Of a stretch of 64,000 nucleotides of DNA, positions 35,601 to 45,219 are shown piece after piece. Both the position numbers and the translations under genes were made by a program. A model generated the notes under the pieces. The model saw only the letters and a program-made list of their open reading frames with translations, had not been told where the DNA came from and ran no database searches. The stretch comes from HGM04593 sp045646965 (GTDB taxonomy: Bacteria > Bacteroidota > Bacteroidia > Bacteroidales > Bacteroidaceae): assembly GCA_045646965.1 (NCBI GenBank), contig JAZRLR010000006.1, positions 1-64,000 on the forward strand. Direction: 5' to 3'. Each line of letters starts with the position of its first letter. Positions within the stretch are counted from its first letter, which is position 1.

Positions 35601-38600
35601 ATGAATAAAAACATCAAACGTTTTGTGTCGATGGCAGTTTTTCTGCTTTTGTCGGCATTTGCGGTACCTGCTCTCTCGCAGGTGGTGGACATCTCTCCCG
35701 TGCCGCAGCAAATTGAGTGGAGTGGCAGCGTGGCTTTCAGCGCCGCAACAGCCTATAACATTGTGGGTGAGGCCGATGCCGACAAGGACGCCGTTGCGCT
35801 CTTCAAAGACAATTTCACCATTGGCGGTGCACTCACTGTTGTCATAGGTGAGCGTGGCGATGCAGCTGTTGCCGAGTACGAGGCTCTTATCCCCTCGAAG
35901 AGCGAAGGCTACTATCTGTCGGTGACAAACGACAAGGTGGTTATCGCAGGTAACGACGGCGCCGGAACATACTACGGCGTGCAGACCTTTGTGCAGGTAG
36001 CTTCGCAGCCCAACGTGATGAGCGTCACCGTGACCGACTATCCGAGCGTTCCCTATCGCGGTCTTGTGGAGGGCTATTACGGCAACCCCTACAGCGAGGC
36101 CAATCGTATGAGCCTCTTTGAGATGTTTGGCCGCCAGAAGATGAATATCTACATCTATGGCCCCAAAGACGATGTGTACCACCGTGGACAGTGGCGCGAG
36201 AACTATCCCGCCGAGCAGGCCGAGGAGATACGCTCCTATGTGGAGGCGGCCAAGGCAAACAAGGTCGATTTCGTGTGGGCGATACACCCGGGCGAGAATA
36301 TCCAGTGGAACAAGACCGACAGCGTGAATATCGTAAACAAGCTCAAAGCTATGTACGACCTCGGTGTGCGCACATTTGCCGTATTCTTCGACGACGTATG
36401 GGGCGGCGAGGGTACACGCGGCGACAAGCAGGCCGAGCTGATGAACTACATCACCGATGAACTCAATAAATCATACAGCGACGTAAACCCCTGTATCATC
36501 TGCCCCACGCAGTATAACAAGGGCTGGACAAGCGGCAATTACCTTTCAACTCTCGGTAACACAATGTACCCCGAGGTGCGCATAATGTGGACAGGTAACT
36601 CTGTGGTAGATATGATAAACAAAAGCGATATGCAGTGGATAAATGCACAGATAAGCCGCAAGGCCTTCATCTGGCTCAACTATCCCGTTACCGACTATTG
36701 TATCAACCACCTGCTTATGGGCCCCACATACGGCAACGACCTTGATATCGCCGATATGCTCTCGGGCTTCACAGCCAACCCTATGGAGTATGCCGAGGCA
36801 TCGAAGCTCTCGCTCTTCAGCATAGGTGACTACAACTGGAATATGCCCGCTTACGACGCCGACGCGTCGTGGGAGAAGGCCATCGAGTACCTTATGCCGC
36901 AGAACGCTGCCGACTTCAAATTCTTCTGCGAAAATAACGTAGACTTGGGCAGCACAGTGCACGGCTTGCGCCGCACCAACGAGTCGCCCGAATTTGTTGT
37001 GGCAAAAAATACTTTCGACACAAAGATGGCTGCGGGCGACAAGGCTGCGGCCTACGCCGCCGTGAACGAGCAGTTTGTGAAGCTTGTGACAGCTGCCGAC
37101 AACCTCCTCGCCACCGATGAGGCTCCCGCTCTCATCGGGGAGATTACCCCCTGGTTGCAGAGTATGAAATATCTCGGTGCAAAGGGCGTTTCTGTTGTCG
37201 AGATGCAGAACGCTCTGTTGTGCGAGAACCCCGACAGCTTCATAAACAGCTACCTGCGTTACCGCGACTACGATACAAAGCAGGCGGCTCTGCGCTCACG
37301 AAATTTCGAGGGCACAATAAAGGAGGCCACTCCCGTGGTTGCAACGGTGTATGTGGAGCCTTTCATAAAAGAGGCTGCAGCAAACCTTGTATCTGAATAC
37401 AGAGAAATTTACGACTACCGCACCGACGTCTTCCCCGCACAGGTGATAGAGAACGGTACCTACTACATAAAGTACAACGATAAATATCTCACCAATTCCA
37501 CACCCAACACAGCGGGCAGCGTTCCGCAGTTTGTCGTGGCCAAGGACGACACACGTCCCCAGCGTCAGGAGTGGAAGATTACCCTCGATATGAACACAAA
37601 CCGTTACAAGATTGTGAACCTCGAGGATAACCGCTACCTCAACGAGAAGGGTGAGTTCTCCGTAAACAACAGCACCAACCCCTACGAGTCGGCTTGGCAC
37701 ACCTACGAGATTCTTCAGCAGCCCGGTGGCAAGTATGCCATTCAGAACGGTGGTAGCGCAGGCGAGAACCTCTGGACATCAAACGGCTCACGCATAAGCA
37801 AGAGTTCATCGACCACTCTGCTGCCCGAGGCCTTCATATTTGAGATTGTGCCCATAGGCGACGAGGAGGCCGGCAGCGACTCCGACGAGCTTATCTCACG
37901 CGGAATCTACTACATTACCGACGGCGACAAGTATCTCACAAATAACAATGTAGACGGCACAGGCGGCACACCCTCGTTCGAGGCTGTCGAGGAGCCCGGT
38001 CTTGCACAGGAGTGGCGCATAGCTCCCGATGCGGGCGGCAGAGACTGCTACAAGATTACAAGCAACGCCGACGGCCGTTACATCAACGAGTATGGCGTGT
38101 TTGGAACAAACGACTACTACAGCAACTGGAACAGCTACCTCATAACCCTGCGCGACGGTCTCTACTCTATACGCTGGACACAGCAGGCTGTCGAGAAGAA
38201 CGGAATGAAATACCTTGTATCGGACGGAAGCAGACTCGTAGACCGCGCCTGCGCACACTCCGAGAGCTACAGCGTGAAGATTGTGACAAAGTATATTGAG
38301 CCCGCCCCCGAGCCCGAGCCTATTCCCGAGCCCGAGGACCTCAACCCCTTCAAGATAGACATCTACCGCGTTGTAAACATCTCAACAGGCAAGTATCTCT
38401 CCAACGGCGAGAACGAAGCTAATAACGCAAAGATAATCTACGCCGACGGCGATGAGGCTTCGGCAGGTCAGAAGTGGGGCTTCTATCCCACAGGTGTGCA
38501 GGGCGAGTATGTGCTCATAAACACTCTCTCATACAAGGCTTGCGATATGGCTCCCGGCGTGGGATATCCCGTGCAGTGGAACTTTGAGCCCTACAACGTG

Positions 38601-41600
38601 AACCAAGTCTTCAAGGTTGTGGAGACAGAGCCCGGTATATGGCAGCTCTACAACGCCGACAACACAGCCGAGTGCCTCGGAAAGAACGCCGCAGGTAACC
38701 CCGTGGTTACAAGCGACCTCGCCGCAGCGGGCTCAACCTTCCGCCTCGAAAAGGCCGAGGAGCAACTCGCACTCAACTTCCCCGTGGCAAACAAGAGCTT
38801 CATTGTGTACAATGTCGATACAAAGCAGGTATTGAGCTGCCCCGCAAACAGCACCCTCAATACCTATGTGCGCTCGGCCGCTTACACAGGTGACGACGGT
38901 CAGGTGTGGTCTTTGACAAAGGGAAACAATGCTTTCATCCTCACATCGCCCATCTACGGCGTGTCGCTCGACTTCGGTCTCGACGGAGCACGCAAGCCCT
39001 TGCTCTACACCACAAATACAACCAACTCCAACCAGAATGTCTACTTCGAGGAGGTTGTGGCAGGCTCTCACCTCTACTATATGTATGCGTTGAAGAACTC
39101 GGTGAAGCATTATCTCAAGGCTGTGGCCGACAACACATACGCCACTACCACATCGGCAAGTGACGAGGGCACACGATTCCTCATCTATATGGTAAACGGC
39201 TCTTTCGGCAACGATTGGGAGAACCAGGAGTTCTTCGAGGAGAATAAAGAGCCCGCTCACGCAACCTACATCCCCTATACATCTACCGCAAGTATGCTTG
39301 CCGACGCCGCATACACATACCCCTGGCTCACCCCCGAGACAGCCGACTATCTTTCACTCAACGGCACTTGGAAATTCCATTTCGTGTCGGAGCCTTCGGC
39401 ACGTCCCGGCGAGAAAGCCTTTTGGGGCGACGCAGCCGACGTGTCGGGCTGGGACGAGATAGACGTTCCCTCGTGCTGGGAGATGAAGGGCTACGACAAG
39501 CCTCTCTATGTAAACGTGGAGTATCCCTTTTACAACACACCTCCCTATATAAACAACAAGGTAAACGGCATCGGCGATAACCCCGTGGGTTCTTACCGTC
39601 GCACATTCACCCTGCCCCAAGGCTGGAACGAGAAAAATGTATTCCTTCACTTCGACGGTCTCTACAGCGCAGCCTATGTGTGGATAAACGGCGAATATGT
39701 GGGCTACACACAGGGCGGAAACAACGACCACGAGTTCGATGTCACAGCCTATGTGCGCGAGGGCGAAAACAATGTGAGCGTTCAGGTGTTCCGCTGGAGC
39801 GACGCCTCTTATCTCGAGGGACAGGATATGTTCCATATGAGCGGCTTGCACCGTGACGTATATATGTATGCCACACCCAAGGCTTTTGTGCGCGACCACT
39901 ATATCACATCAACCCTCGAGGAGGGCTACACAAGCGGCTCAATGTCGGTGCAGATAGATATAGACAACCGTGGCGCCGAGGCTGCTTCCGTAACCGTGGA
40001 GGCCGAGCTCATATCTCCCGCAGGCAGCGTAATTGCCACACGCACCACATCGGCCGACGTGGCAGCAGGTGCGGAACACAAGACAACGCTCCTCTTCGAC
40101 AACCTCTTCGACCTCTTGCCCTGGACAGCCGAGACTCCCAACCTCTACACCGTTGTAGTGCGTCAGAAGGACGAGGCGGGCAACGAGAATATGGTATTCT
40201 CTACAAAATATGGTTTCCGTCACATCGAAATTAAAGACGGTCTCGTGTATGTAAACGGCGAGCGCGTCTTCTTCAAGGGTGTGAACAACCAGGATACTCA
40301 TCCCCTCTATGGCCGCTCTATAGATGTGGAGACTATGCTCAAGGATGTGGAGATGATGAAACAGAGCAATATGAACACCGTGCGCACAAGCCACTATCCC
40401 CGTCAGGCCAAGATGTATGCGATGTTCGACTACTACGGTCTTTATATAATGGACGAGGCCGACGTGGAGTGCCACAAGAGCTGGAACGACCGTGACAAGA
40501 ACAGTATCTCAAACGATCCCACCTGGAGAGCACAGTATGTAGACCGCACCGTGCGTATGGTGTACCGTGACCGCAACCACCCCTCTGTGATGTTCTGGTC
40601 GTTGGGTAACGAGTCGGGTGTGGGAGTGAACTTCAATTCTACCTACGCAGCCACACGCGCCCTCGATTCCCGTCCCATACACTACGAGGGATATTCTGCC
40701 GCAAACTCTTCTGCAAACACCGATATGCACTCAAAGATGTACCCCGACCTTGCCTTTGTGCAGCAATATGCAAACAACAGCATCGGCAGCGAGCCCTTCT
40801 TTATGTGTGAGTATGCCCACGCTATGGGTAACTCGGTGGGTAACCTGCAGGAGTACTGGGACATCGTGGAGAGCAGCCGCTACGGTATAGGTGGTTGCAT
40901 CTGGGACTGGGTAGACCAGTCTATATATGACCCGCAGGCAATAAAGAGCGGCGTTCTCGATGTAAACGGCTTCCCCAAATATATGTCGGGTTACGACTTC
41001 CCCGGTCCTCACCAGGGTAACTTCGTAAACAACGGTCTCGTTACAGCCGACAGAGCGTGGACACCCAAGCTCATCGAGGTTAAAAAGGTATATCAGTATG
41101 CTGCGTTCACATACGACAAGGCAACGGGCGTGCTCTCGGTGAGAAATAAGTATAACTTCATCGACCTCGATAATTTCGACCTGCGCTATACCGTTCTGCG
41201 CAACGGTGAGGCTGTGGAAAGCAGTGTGGTGGCAATGCCCGCAACCGCTCCCGGAGCTACATCGCAGGTTACACTTGCCCTTGCAACCGATATGCAGGAC
41301 GGCGCCGAGTATCTCCTCAACGTGGAGCTTCTCAAGAAAGAGGCCGAGGTGTGGTGCGAGGCCGGCTATTCTATGGCAGCCGAGCAGTTTACATTGCAGG
41401 AGCGTGCAGCCCTTGCAACAGTTGCTGCGGCACCCGACGCTCTCATCTACTCAACAGAGGGTGGTTACAGCGTGAAGAACGGCAATATAACCTTCACACT
41501 CAACTCGTCGGGCTTTGTGAAAGAGTGGGTTGCCAACGGCGTGCAGGTGCTCGAGGAGAACCTCTCGCACCCCGTGTATAGCAATATCCGCTGGATTGAG

Positions 41601-42530
41601 AACGAGAGCCCCTATGGCACACACAACTTCGGTGACAAGAGCGCTTATGTGTCATCGGCCAAGGTGAGCACATCACTTGCCGCCGACGGCAGCAGTTGCA
41701 CTTTCACTGTGAAGGCATCGCACGACAAGTGTCCCTATAACATCGTTTACACCGTGTATGCAAGCGGCGTTGTGGATATGAAGATATCTTATACACCCAA
41801 GACCACTTTGCGTCGTATAGGTATCGACCTCACCTTCCCCGCAGGCTACGACGATGTGACATACTATGCAAAGGGCCCCTGGGAGAACTACATCGACCGT
41901 CAGCGCGGTTCGTTCCTTGGTGCTTACACCACAACCGTAGACGATATGTTTGAGATGTATGCCCACCCGCAGTCTATGGGTAATCGTATGGCTCTGCGCG
42001 AGCTCACCATACAGAACCCCGAAAACGGAAACGCGATAAAGGTGGAGACCGAGGGCGAGGTATCTTTCTCTCTCTCACACTACAACCAGGCGCAGTATCT
42101 TGTACCGCAGATACACGCGTGGGAGCTTAAGAGAGACGATGTGATATATGCCACATTCGACTATATGCAGCGAGGTCTGGGTAACGGCAGCTGCGGCCCC
42201 GGCACCGAGAGTATGTATCTCTGCCCCACAAGCGGCACATATACCCACACTCTGCGCATAAGCACATCAAACGGCAATGACACAAGCGTTGAGAGCACAG
42301 GTGTAAAGAGCTGCACCATAAGCTATGACGCCGACAACGAGGTTCTCGTGTGTGAGAATATCCCCGCTCCCGGCGAGGTGCAGGTGCTCAATATAGGCGG
42401 TATAACCGTAGGCAAGGCTGTAGCCGAGGGTGCGGCACGCATTTCGCTTGCAGGCGCGCCCAAGGGCTCATATATCGCCATAATAAACGCAGGCGGTGAG
42501 CAGCGCGTTCACAAATTCCTCAAAAAGTAA
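35601..42530 (+). CDS. Giant exported fusion enzyme: GH84 beta-N-acetylglucosaminidase + GH2 beta-galactosidase
   Basis: 2309 residues in one frame with a signal peptide (about 1-27, FAVPALS before QVVD). Order: GH84 N-terminal domain (30-150); GH84 barrel (about 150-430) with RGLVEGYYGNPYS and the catalytic Asp264-Asp265 in FFDDVWG; a helical domain; two copies of a beta module starting near 619 and 768; two further ricin-like modules (about 921 and 1065) after a Pro/Glu linker; then a LacZ-type GH2 (from about 1250) with LNGTWKF, acid/base Glu1671 in SLGNESG and nucleophile Glu1737 in FFMCEYAHAMGNS, plus a Bgal_small-like domain (YAKGPWENYIDRQRGS). It ends in a secretion-tail-like segment (PKGSYIAIINAGGEQRV). 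Both active sites look intact. Predicted to act on host glycans bearing Gal and GlcNAc. Confidence 0.9.
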   Translation: MNKNIKRFVSMAVFLLLSAFAVPALSQVVDISPVPQQIEWSGSVAFSAATAYNIVGEADADKDAVALFKDNFTIGGALTVVIGERGDAAVAEYEALIPSKSEGYYLSVTNDKVVIAGNDGAGTYYGVQTFVQVASQPNVMSVTVTDYPSVPYRGLVEGYYGNPYSEANRMSLFEMFGRQKMNIYIYGPKDDVYHRGQWRENYPAEQAEEIRSYVEAAKANKVDFVWAIHPGENIQWNKTDSVNIVNKLKAMYDLGVRTFAVFFDDVWGGEGTRGDKQAELMNYITDELNKSYSDVNPCIICPTQYNKGWTSGNYLSTLGNTMYPEVRIMWTGNSVVDMINKSDMQWINAQISRKAFIWLNYPVTDYCINHLLMGPTYGNDLDIADMLSGFTANPMEYAEASKLSLFSIGDYNWNMPAYDADASWEKAIEYLMPQNAADFKFFCENNVDLGSTVHGLRRTNESPEFVVAKNTFDTKMAAGDKAAAYAAVNEQFVKLVTAADNLLATDEAPALIGEITPWLQSMKYLGAKGVSVVEMQNALLCENPDSFINSYLRYRDYDTKQAALRSRNFEGTIKEATPVVATVYVEPFIKEAAANLVSEYREIYDYRTDVFPAQVIENGTYYIKYNDKYLTNSTPNTAGSVPQFVVAKDDTRPQRQEWKITLDMNTNRYKIVNLEDNRYLNEKGEFSVNNSTNPYESAWHTYEILQQPGGKYAIQNGGSAGENLWTSNGSRISKSSSTTLLPEAFIFEIVPIGDEEAGSDSDELISRGIYYITDGDKYLTNNNVDGTGGTPSFEAVEEPGLAQEWRIAPDAGGRDCYKITSNADGRYINEYGVFGTNDYYSNWNSYLITLRDGLYSIRWTQQAVEKNGMKYLVSDGSRLVDRACAHSESYSVKIVTKYIEPAPEPEPIPEPEDLNPFKIDIYRVVNISTGKYLSNGENEANNAKIIYADGDEASAGQKWGFYPTGVQGEYVLINTLSYKACDMAPGVGYPVQWNFEPYNVNQVFKVVETEPGIWQLYNADNTAECLGKNAAGNPVVTSDLAAAGSTFRLEKAEEQLALNFPVANKSFIVYNVDTKQVLSCPANSTLNTYVRSAAYTGDDGQVWSLTKGNNAFILTSPIYGVSLDFGLDGARKPLLYTTNTTNSNQNVYFEEVVAGSHLYYMYALKNSVKHYLKAVADNTYATTTSASDEGTRFLIYMVNGSFGNDWENQEFFEENKEPAHATYIPYTSTASMLADAAYTYPWLTPETADYLSLNGTWKFHFVSEPSARPGEKAFWGDAADVSGWDEIDVPSCWEMKGYDKPLYVNVEYPFYNTPPYINNKVNGIGDNPVGSYRRTFTLPQGWNEKNVFLHFDGLYSAAYVWINGEYVGYTQGGNNDHEFDVTAYVREGENNVSVQVFRWSDASYLEGQDMFHMSGLHRDVYMYATPKAFVRDHYITSTLEEGYTSGSMSVQIDIDNRGAEAASVTVEAELISPAGSVIATRTTSADVAAGAEHKTTLLFDNLFDLLPWTAETPNLYTVVVRQKDEAGNENMVFSTKYGFRHIEIKDGLVYVNGERVFFKGVNNQDTHPLYGRSIDVETMLKDVEMMKQSNMNTVRTSHYPRQAKMYAMFDYYGLYIMDEADVECHKSWNDRDKNSISNDPTWRAQYVDRTVRMVYRDRNHPSVMFWSLGNESGVGVNFNSTYAATRALDSRPIHYEGYSAANSSANTDMHSKMYPDLAFVQQYANNSIGSEPFFMCEYAHAMGNSVGNLQEYWDIVESSRYGIGGCIWDWVDQSIYDPQAIKSGVLDVNGFPKYMSGYDFPGPHQGNFVNNGLVTADRAWTPKLIEVKKVYQYAAFTYDKATGVLSVRNKYNFIDLDNFDLRYTVLRNGEAVESSVVAMPATAPGATSQVTLALATDMQDGAEYLLNVELLKKEAEVWCEAGYSMAAEQFTLQERAALATVAAAPDALIYSTEGGYSVKNGNITFTLNSSGFVKEWVANGVQVLEENLSHPVYSNIRWIENESPYGTHNFGDKSAYVSSAKVSTSLAADGSSCTFTVKASHDKCPYNIVYTVYASGVVDMKISYTPKTTLRRIGIDLTFPAGYDDVTYYAKGPWENYIDRQRGSFLGAYTTTVDDMFEMYAHPQSMGNRMALRELTIQNPENGNAIKVETEGEVSFSLSHYNQAQYLVPQIHAWELKRDDVIYATFDYMQRGLGNGSCGPGTESMYLCPTSGTYTHTLRISTSNGNDTSVESTGVKSCTISYDADNEVLVCENIPAPGEVQVLNIGGITVGKAVAEGAARISLAGAPKGSYIAIINAGGEQRVHKFLKK

Positions 42531-42552
42531 ATCCTTTTGCAGGTAAGATAAG

Positions 42553-42588
42553 AAATAGGCACCCCGCGCGGGGTGCCTATTTTGTTTT
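42553..42588. terminator. Terminator between the GH84-GH2 gene and the glycosyltransferase gene
   Basis: Perfect 15-bp palindrome centred between 42567 and 42568 (arms 42553-42567 and 42568-42582, core ATAGGCACCCCGC), followed on the plus strand by TTTGTTTT. On the minus strand it is followed by a less pure T-rich stretch, so it may serve both converging genes. Confidence 0.85.
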
Positions 42589-42606
42589 ATATATGTGTGC
42601 TTTCGG

Positions 42607-43485
42607 TTACAGGTAGTGCGAGGAGCGTTTCCTGTTTATGCGGCGGTATTTTATGACGCTCGGGGCCTTTGCAAGCAGCTTGCCCATAATGCGCAGGTAG
42701 TCGATGCTCTGTCGGCGGGGTAGCGCGGCGATGCTCTTCTTTGCCACGGCTGCAATGCCGTAGGCCGCAGCCTTGAGCAGTGAGTGTCTCACATTGGCAC
42801 ACTCGGCAAGGTGGTAGATGTATTCGGCACGCATAAACCTCTCGTAGCCGCCGGGGCGGTCGTCGCGGTCGTGGTGTGCAAACGACTGTGGGCAGTAGCC
42901 TATCTTGTAGCCGTGGAAAAGGAGTCGGTTCGCAAAATCCACATCCTCGCCGTAGTGGTAGAAGAGCGGGCAGAAACCTCCTATGCTCTGGAGCAGGGAG
43001 GTGGGAATGAACCAAAAGGCGGCGTTCACAAAATTTGTGTTTACAAGGGCACACTCGGGCAGTTGTGCACACTCCTTTATCCCTGTGTAGTGCGAGAAGC
43101 CTCTGTCGGGGCGGTCGCCCTTGCCTGTCAGGTGCACGGGCGAAATAATTCCATATTCGGGGTGCTCCCTGCACTCCTTTGCGAGGCGGGCTATGGTGTC
43201 GGGCTTTATCCAAGCGTCCTGGTTCATAAGAAATACCGCGTCGTAGCCCTCGGCAAGGGCTATCTCAAGCCCTTGGTTGTTTGCCTTGCCGAAGCCTCGG
43301 TTCTCGCTGTTTGCAATGAGGCGCACTTCGGGGTACTCGCGCTTTATGCGCTCCACGGTACTGTCGTGTGAGCAATTATCTATGACTACGGTGTCTATGG
43401 GGTGCTGCGACTCTCGCAGGCTGCCGAGACATCTCTCTATCCACCGCTCGAAATTGTACGATACTATAATGACAAGTGTTTTCAT
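42607..43485 (-). CDS. Family 2 glycosyltransferase
   Basis: 292 residues, GT-A fold. The start MKTLVIIVSYN is the usual GT2 beginning, followed by VVIDNCSHDST (nucleotide binding), NRGFGKANNQGLE and the acidic site VFLMNQDAWI. Such enzymes often act as rhamnosyl- or similar sugar transferases in surface polysaccharide assembly, but donor and acceptor cannot be read from sequence. The ATG at 43485 is chosen over the in-frame start at 43548, which adds only promoter-like sequence. The gene stands alone with no other polysaccharide genes next to it. Confidence 0.88.
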   Translation of the reverse strand: MKTLVIIVSYNFERWIERCLGSLRESQHPIDTVVIDNCSHDSTVERIKREYPEVRLIANSENRGFGKANNQGLEIALAEGYDAVFLMNQDAWIKPDTIARLAKECREHPEYGIISPVHLTGKGDRPDRGFSHYTGIKECAQLPECALVNTNFVNAAFWFIPTSLLQSIGGFCPLFYHYGEDVDFANRLLFHGYKIGYCPQSFAHHDRDDRPGGYERFMRAEYIYHLAECANVRHSLLKAAAYGIAAVAKKSIAALPRRQSIDYLRIMGKLLAKAPSVIKYRRINRKRSSHYL

Positions 43486-43597
43486 CTCTTTGGAATGTGA
43501 GTGCAATATTAGAACAAAAAAATATTTTACACAAATGCCGCGCCGCAAAGCTTGCTCTCTTTATCCTCTCAATGCCCGATAAATGGCTACACAGCAG

Positions 43598-43626
43598 TTG
43601 TATATAAATACTTTTTATTAATTTTG
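43598..43626 (+). promoter_or_regulatory. Promoter of the antiporter gene
   Basis: TTG (43598-43600), 18-base spacer and -7 TAATTTTG (43619-43626), about 30 bases before the predicted transcription-proximal ATG at 43663. The position supports that ATG over the upstream in-frame start at 43552. Confidence 0.6.
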
Positions 43627-43662
43627 CGCGATTTCTTATCGGAATTTAAATTTTATAGATAT

Positions 43663-45147
43663 ATGACATTCTTTACCTCGGAGAATATAATGTTTATAGG
43701 CTCCATTTTGGTTTTTTGCAGTATTCTTATCACAAAGGCCGGCGGACGTTTCGGTTTGCCCGCCCTTTTGCTTTTTCTTGTGGCGGGTATGCTGTTTGGC
43801 AACGACGGCCTGGGCATACATTTCGACAATGTGGGGCAGGCGCAGTTTGTGGGTATGGTGGCGCTCTGTGTCATTCTGTTCACAGGCGGTCTCGAGACTA
43901 AACTCGACGATATAAAGCCGGTGCTCGGGCCCGGTCTCACGCTCTCCACGGTGGGTGTGCTGCTCACTACCACTTTTACGGGCTTCTTCATATATGGCCT
44001 CACAAAGTGGGACGCTATGTCGCTCGAGCTACCGTTTGTTACCTGTTTCCTGCTTGCGGCAACGATGTCTTCGACCGACTCGGCTTCGGTGTTCAACATC
44101 TTGAGAAGCAAGAATATAAATCTTAAGAATAACCTGCAGCCGCTGCTCGAGCTCGAGAGCGGAAGTAACGACCCTATGGCCTACATACTCACAATTGTGC
44201 TCATACAGCTTGCGCTCACATTGGGCGGGCCGGGTGCCGTGGCCATAGAGACACCTGTGCTTGTGGTCGATTCGCTCAAGGTGCTTGTGCAGCAGTTTGC
44301 GTCGGGTGCTATGATAGGCGCGGCGGCGGGCTTCGGCACTGTGTGGTTTATAAACAAGGTGAATCTCAATAATATCCCCCTCTTGTCGATAATGCTTATG
44401 AGCATTGTCTTCTTCACCTTCTCTTTCACCGATATGCTCGACGGCAACGGCTATCTGGCGGTATATATATCGGGTATCATAGTTGGTAATAACAAGATGA
44501 GAAACCGCAGGCAGGTGGTTGCTTTCTTCGACGGAATGACCTGGATAATGCAGATAGGTATGTTCTTGCTGCTTGGCTTGCTTGTGGTGCCGAGCGAGAT
44601 GTGGAAAACAGCCGTAGCGGCTCTTTTCATAGGTCTCTTTGTTATGGTTGCGGCCCGTCCGTTGAGTGTATTCATCTCTTTACTGCCGTTCAAAGAGCTG
44701 ACGCTAAAGTCGCGCCTCTTTGCTTCGTGGGTGGGCCTGCGCGGTGCGGTGCCCATAATCTTTGCGATATATCCCGTGGTGGAGAATGTGCCGGGTAGTG
44801 GTGAGATTTTCAATATAGTATTTTTTATAACCCTGCTCTCGCTTGTGTTGCAGGGCAGCAGCATAGTGATTGCCGCAAAGAAGTTCGACCTTTTGCTGCC
44901 CGCCAAGGAGGAGCGCCGTTTCGACGTGGAGCTGCCCGAGGAGGCCGGTGAGCAGAAAGAGATTACCGTCACCGCCGAGATTCTTGCCGAGCGCGGAAAC
45001 ACTCTCACCTCGTTTGGTTTTCCCAAGGGTGTACTTGTGATATTTATCAAGCGCGGCGACAAATATATAGTTCCCAACGGTTCGGTGGTGTTGCAGGAAG
45101 GCGACCATCTGCTCACCATAGCAAGCTCCGAGATTGACGAGGAGTGA
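43663..45147 (+). CDS. CPA1 cation/proton antiporter with C-terminal RCK domain (NhaP2/CvrA-like)
   Basis: Inner-membrane exchanger of K+ or Na+ for protons. 494 residues with about 12-13 membrane helices (to about residue 400). They include FGLPALLLFLVAGMLFGNDG, the CPA1 motif LESGSNDPMAY with the key Asn-Asp pair, and WVGLRGAVPIIFA. A cytosolic RCK_C/TrkA-C domain follows (about 420-494, VLVIFIKRGDKYIVPNGSVV), the arrangement of the NhaP2/CvrA group. Which cation it exchanges is not visible. It is monocistronic, with its own promoter and terminator. Confidence 0.92.
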   Translation: MTFFTSENIMFIGSILVFCSILITKAGGRFGLPALLLFLVAGMLFGNDGLGIHFDNVGQAQFVGMVALCVILFTGGLETKLDDIKPVLGPGLTLSTVGVLLTTTFTGFFIYGLTKWDAMSLELPFVTCFLLAATMSSTDSASVFNILRSKNINLKNNLQPLLELESGSNDPMAYILTIVLIQLALTLGGPGAVAIETPVLVVDSLKVLVQQFASGAMIGAAAGFGTVWFINKVNLNNIPLLSIMLMSIVFFTFSFTDMLDGNGYLAVYISGIIVGNNKMRNRRQVVAFFDGMTWIMQIGMFLLLGLLVVPSEMWKTAVAALFIGLFVMVAARPLSVFISLLPFKELTLKSRLFASWVGLRGAVPIIFAIYPVVENVPGSGEIFNIVFFITLLSLVLQGSSIVIAAKKFDLLLPAKEERRFDVELPEEAGEQKEITVTAEILAERGNTLTSFGFPKGVLVIFIKRGDKYIVPNGSVVLQEGDHLLTIASSEIDEE

Positions 45148-45167
45148 GCCGCAGAGGGTGTAAAAAG

Positions 45168-45204
45168 AAATCGGGAGCATCACACGACGCTCCCGATTTT
45201 TGTA
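45168..45204. terminator. Bidirectional terminator between the antiporter and S46 peptidase genes
   Basis: 11-bp perfect stem AAATCGGGAGC / GCTCCCGATTT (45168-45178 with 45189-45199), 10-base loop, T-rich after on plus and A-rich before (AAAAAG). Confidence 0.88.
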
Positions 45205-45219
45205 TCCTGTGAGAGTGGA

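Noticed and set aside
42587..43213. Basic, Pro/Arg-rich 208-codon frame overlapping the glycosyltransferase gene
   Set aside because: Composition typical of an out-of-frame reading; the GT2 frame on the same strand has the expected motifs throughout.
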